Shown piece after piece: positions 14,125-14,716 of a stretch of DNA of 14,716 nt (position 1 is its first letter; the number at the start of each line of letters is the position of its first letter). The position numbers and the translations under genes are program-made. The notes under the pieces were generated by a model. That model saw only the letters and a program-made list of their open reading frames with translations. It did not search any database and was not told the origin of the DNA. Where the stretch lies: the NCBI GenBank assembly GCA_003564655.1, contig PXES01000230.1:1-14716 (forward strand), given 5' to 3'. The DNA comes from Paracoccaceae bacterium (lineage in GTDB: Bacteria > Pseudomonadota > Alphaproteobacteria > Rhodobacterales > Rhodobacteraceae).

Positions 14125-14716
14125 CGACACCCCCGGCGCCTTCGGCTTCGCTTTGCCGCGACTTCGACCATGTCCTTGTTCTCGACTGGTCGGCCAATTC
14201 GACACCCAAGCGGGGCGCGGATTCGATCTGGCTGGGCGCCGCCGGCGCAGGCACCGCCGCCCCCGAGAACCTGCCCACCCGCGCCGCCGCCATGGCCGCG
14301 CTACGCGCCCGGATCGACCACGCGTTGGCGGCGGGCGCGCGCGTGCTGGTCGCGTTCGATATCGGCTTCGGCTTCCCGCGCGGCTTCGCGGCCCGGCTGA
14401 CCGGCCGCCCCGAGGCGCTGGCAGTGTGGGATTGGCTCGCCGCGCACATTCACGATGACGACAGCAACCGCAACAACCGTTTCGAGGTCGCGGCCGAGAT
14501 CAACCGCCGCTTCCCCGGCATCGGGCCGTTCTGGGGCCACCCGCGCGGGCTGGACCTGCCCGACCTGCCCGAAAAGGGCCGCGCACGCCATGGCACGGGC
14601 CTTGCCGAGTTGCGCGCGACCGAGGCGCTTTGCGCCGGGGCGCACCCGATGTGGAAGCTCTACACCACCGGCTCGGTCGGCTCGCAAAGCCTGCTGGGGC
14701 AGGCGCGGCTGGCAGC
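14121..14716 (+). CDS. RNase H-like (DUF429-like) protein coupled to mobA, 3' truncated by the window
   Basis: An open frame from the ATG at 14121, overlapping the mobA stop by four bases, runs 198 codons to the window edge. I do not recognise a characterised function. HVLVLDWSAN (17-26) forms a beta-strand ending in an Asp, and VLVAFDIGFGFPRGF (75-89) resembles the conserved aspartate strand of the DUF429 family of predicted RNase H-fold nucleases. LRATEAL (164-170) supplies a third acidic residue. D22, D80 and E168 are therefore candidate metal ligands. A protein of this type appears next to mobA in related bacteria, sometimes labelled as molybdopterin guanine dinucleotide synthesis by association. 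A role in molybdenum cofactor metabolism is inference from the coupling. Confidence 0.8.
   Translation, partial: MTTPPAPSASLCRDFDHVLVLDWSANSTPKRGADSIWLGAAGAGTAAPENLPTRAAAMAALRARIDHALAAGARVLVAFDIGFGFPRGFAARLTGRPEALAVWDWLAAHIHDDDSNRNNRFEVAAEINRRFPGIGPFWGHPRGLDLPDLPEKGRARHGTGLAELRATEALCAGAHPMWKLYTTGSVGSQSLLGQARLA

Noticed and set aside
14069..14449. - strand frame opposite the mobA/RNase H-like junction
   Set aside because: It is Ala/Arg/Ser-rich without motifs, and the + strand reading is coupled to mobA and has family-like motifs.

Overview
The window is GC-rich bacterial chromosome with strong G/C preference at third codon positions. The protein sequences look like those of an alphaproteobacterium of the Rhodobacteraceae (Rhodobacter, Paracoccus and roseobacter relatives): a COQ9-family ubiquinone protein, an adjacent fabB-fabI pair, a mobA gene coupled to an RNase H-like protein, and an enolase followed by a small Pro/Ala-rich protein. 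No phage, insertion sequence, CRISPR array, tRNA or rRNA was seen. This is core-metabolism DNA with some interesting non-coding structure.

Layout, left to right. On the + strand: the last 40 codons of enolase (1-125), a 141-residue hypothetical protein (275-700), a 554-base stretch with no credible gene (701-1254), then fabB and fabI (1255-3284), two enzymes of type II fatty acid synthesis. Facing them on the - strand are two overlapping fluoride-channel genes (crcB/fluC, 3320-4107). The fabI/crcB convergence holds a perfect 10-base inverted repeat that encloses a strong G-quadruplex motif. Continuing on the - strand: a strong intrinsic terminator (4145-4174) closing the catalase-peroxidase gene katG (4199-6364), then a complete putrescine-type ABC importer operon potF-potG-potH-potI (10473 down to 6463). 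That operon has translationally coupled overlaps and a terminator-like hairpin between potF and potG. Next come a quinone oxidoreductase of the PIG3 type, a class IV branched-chain aminotransferase and a COQ9-family gene (13313 down to 10639). After a 199-base divergent gap, mobA starts on the + strand (13513-14124). It overlaps by four bases an RNase H-like (DUF429-like) protein that runs off the end of the window.

How the genes work together. FabB and FabI elongate and reduce fatty acyl-ACP chains, and FabB is the enzyme of the unsaturated branch; its usual partner FabA is not in this window. The two Fluc subunits probably form one fluoride exporter, and one of them has lost the aromatic pore residues. 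KatG removes hydrogen peroxide. PotFGHI imports putrescine or a related polyamine. COQ9 serves ubiquinone synthesis. MobA attaches GMP to the molybdenum cofactor. The points most worth a second look are the RNase H-like partner of mobA, the asymmetric Fluc pair, the quadruplex-in-inverted-repeat between fabI and crcB, two operator-like dyads (upstream of katG and upstream of potF), and the long gene-free gap before fabB.
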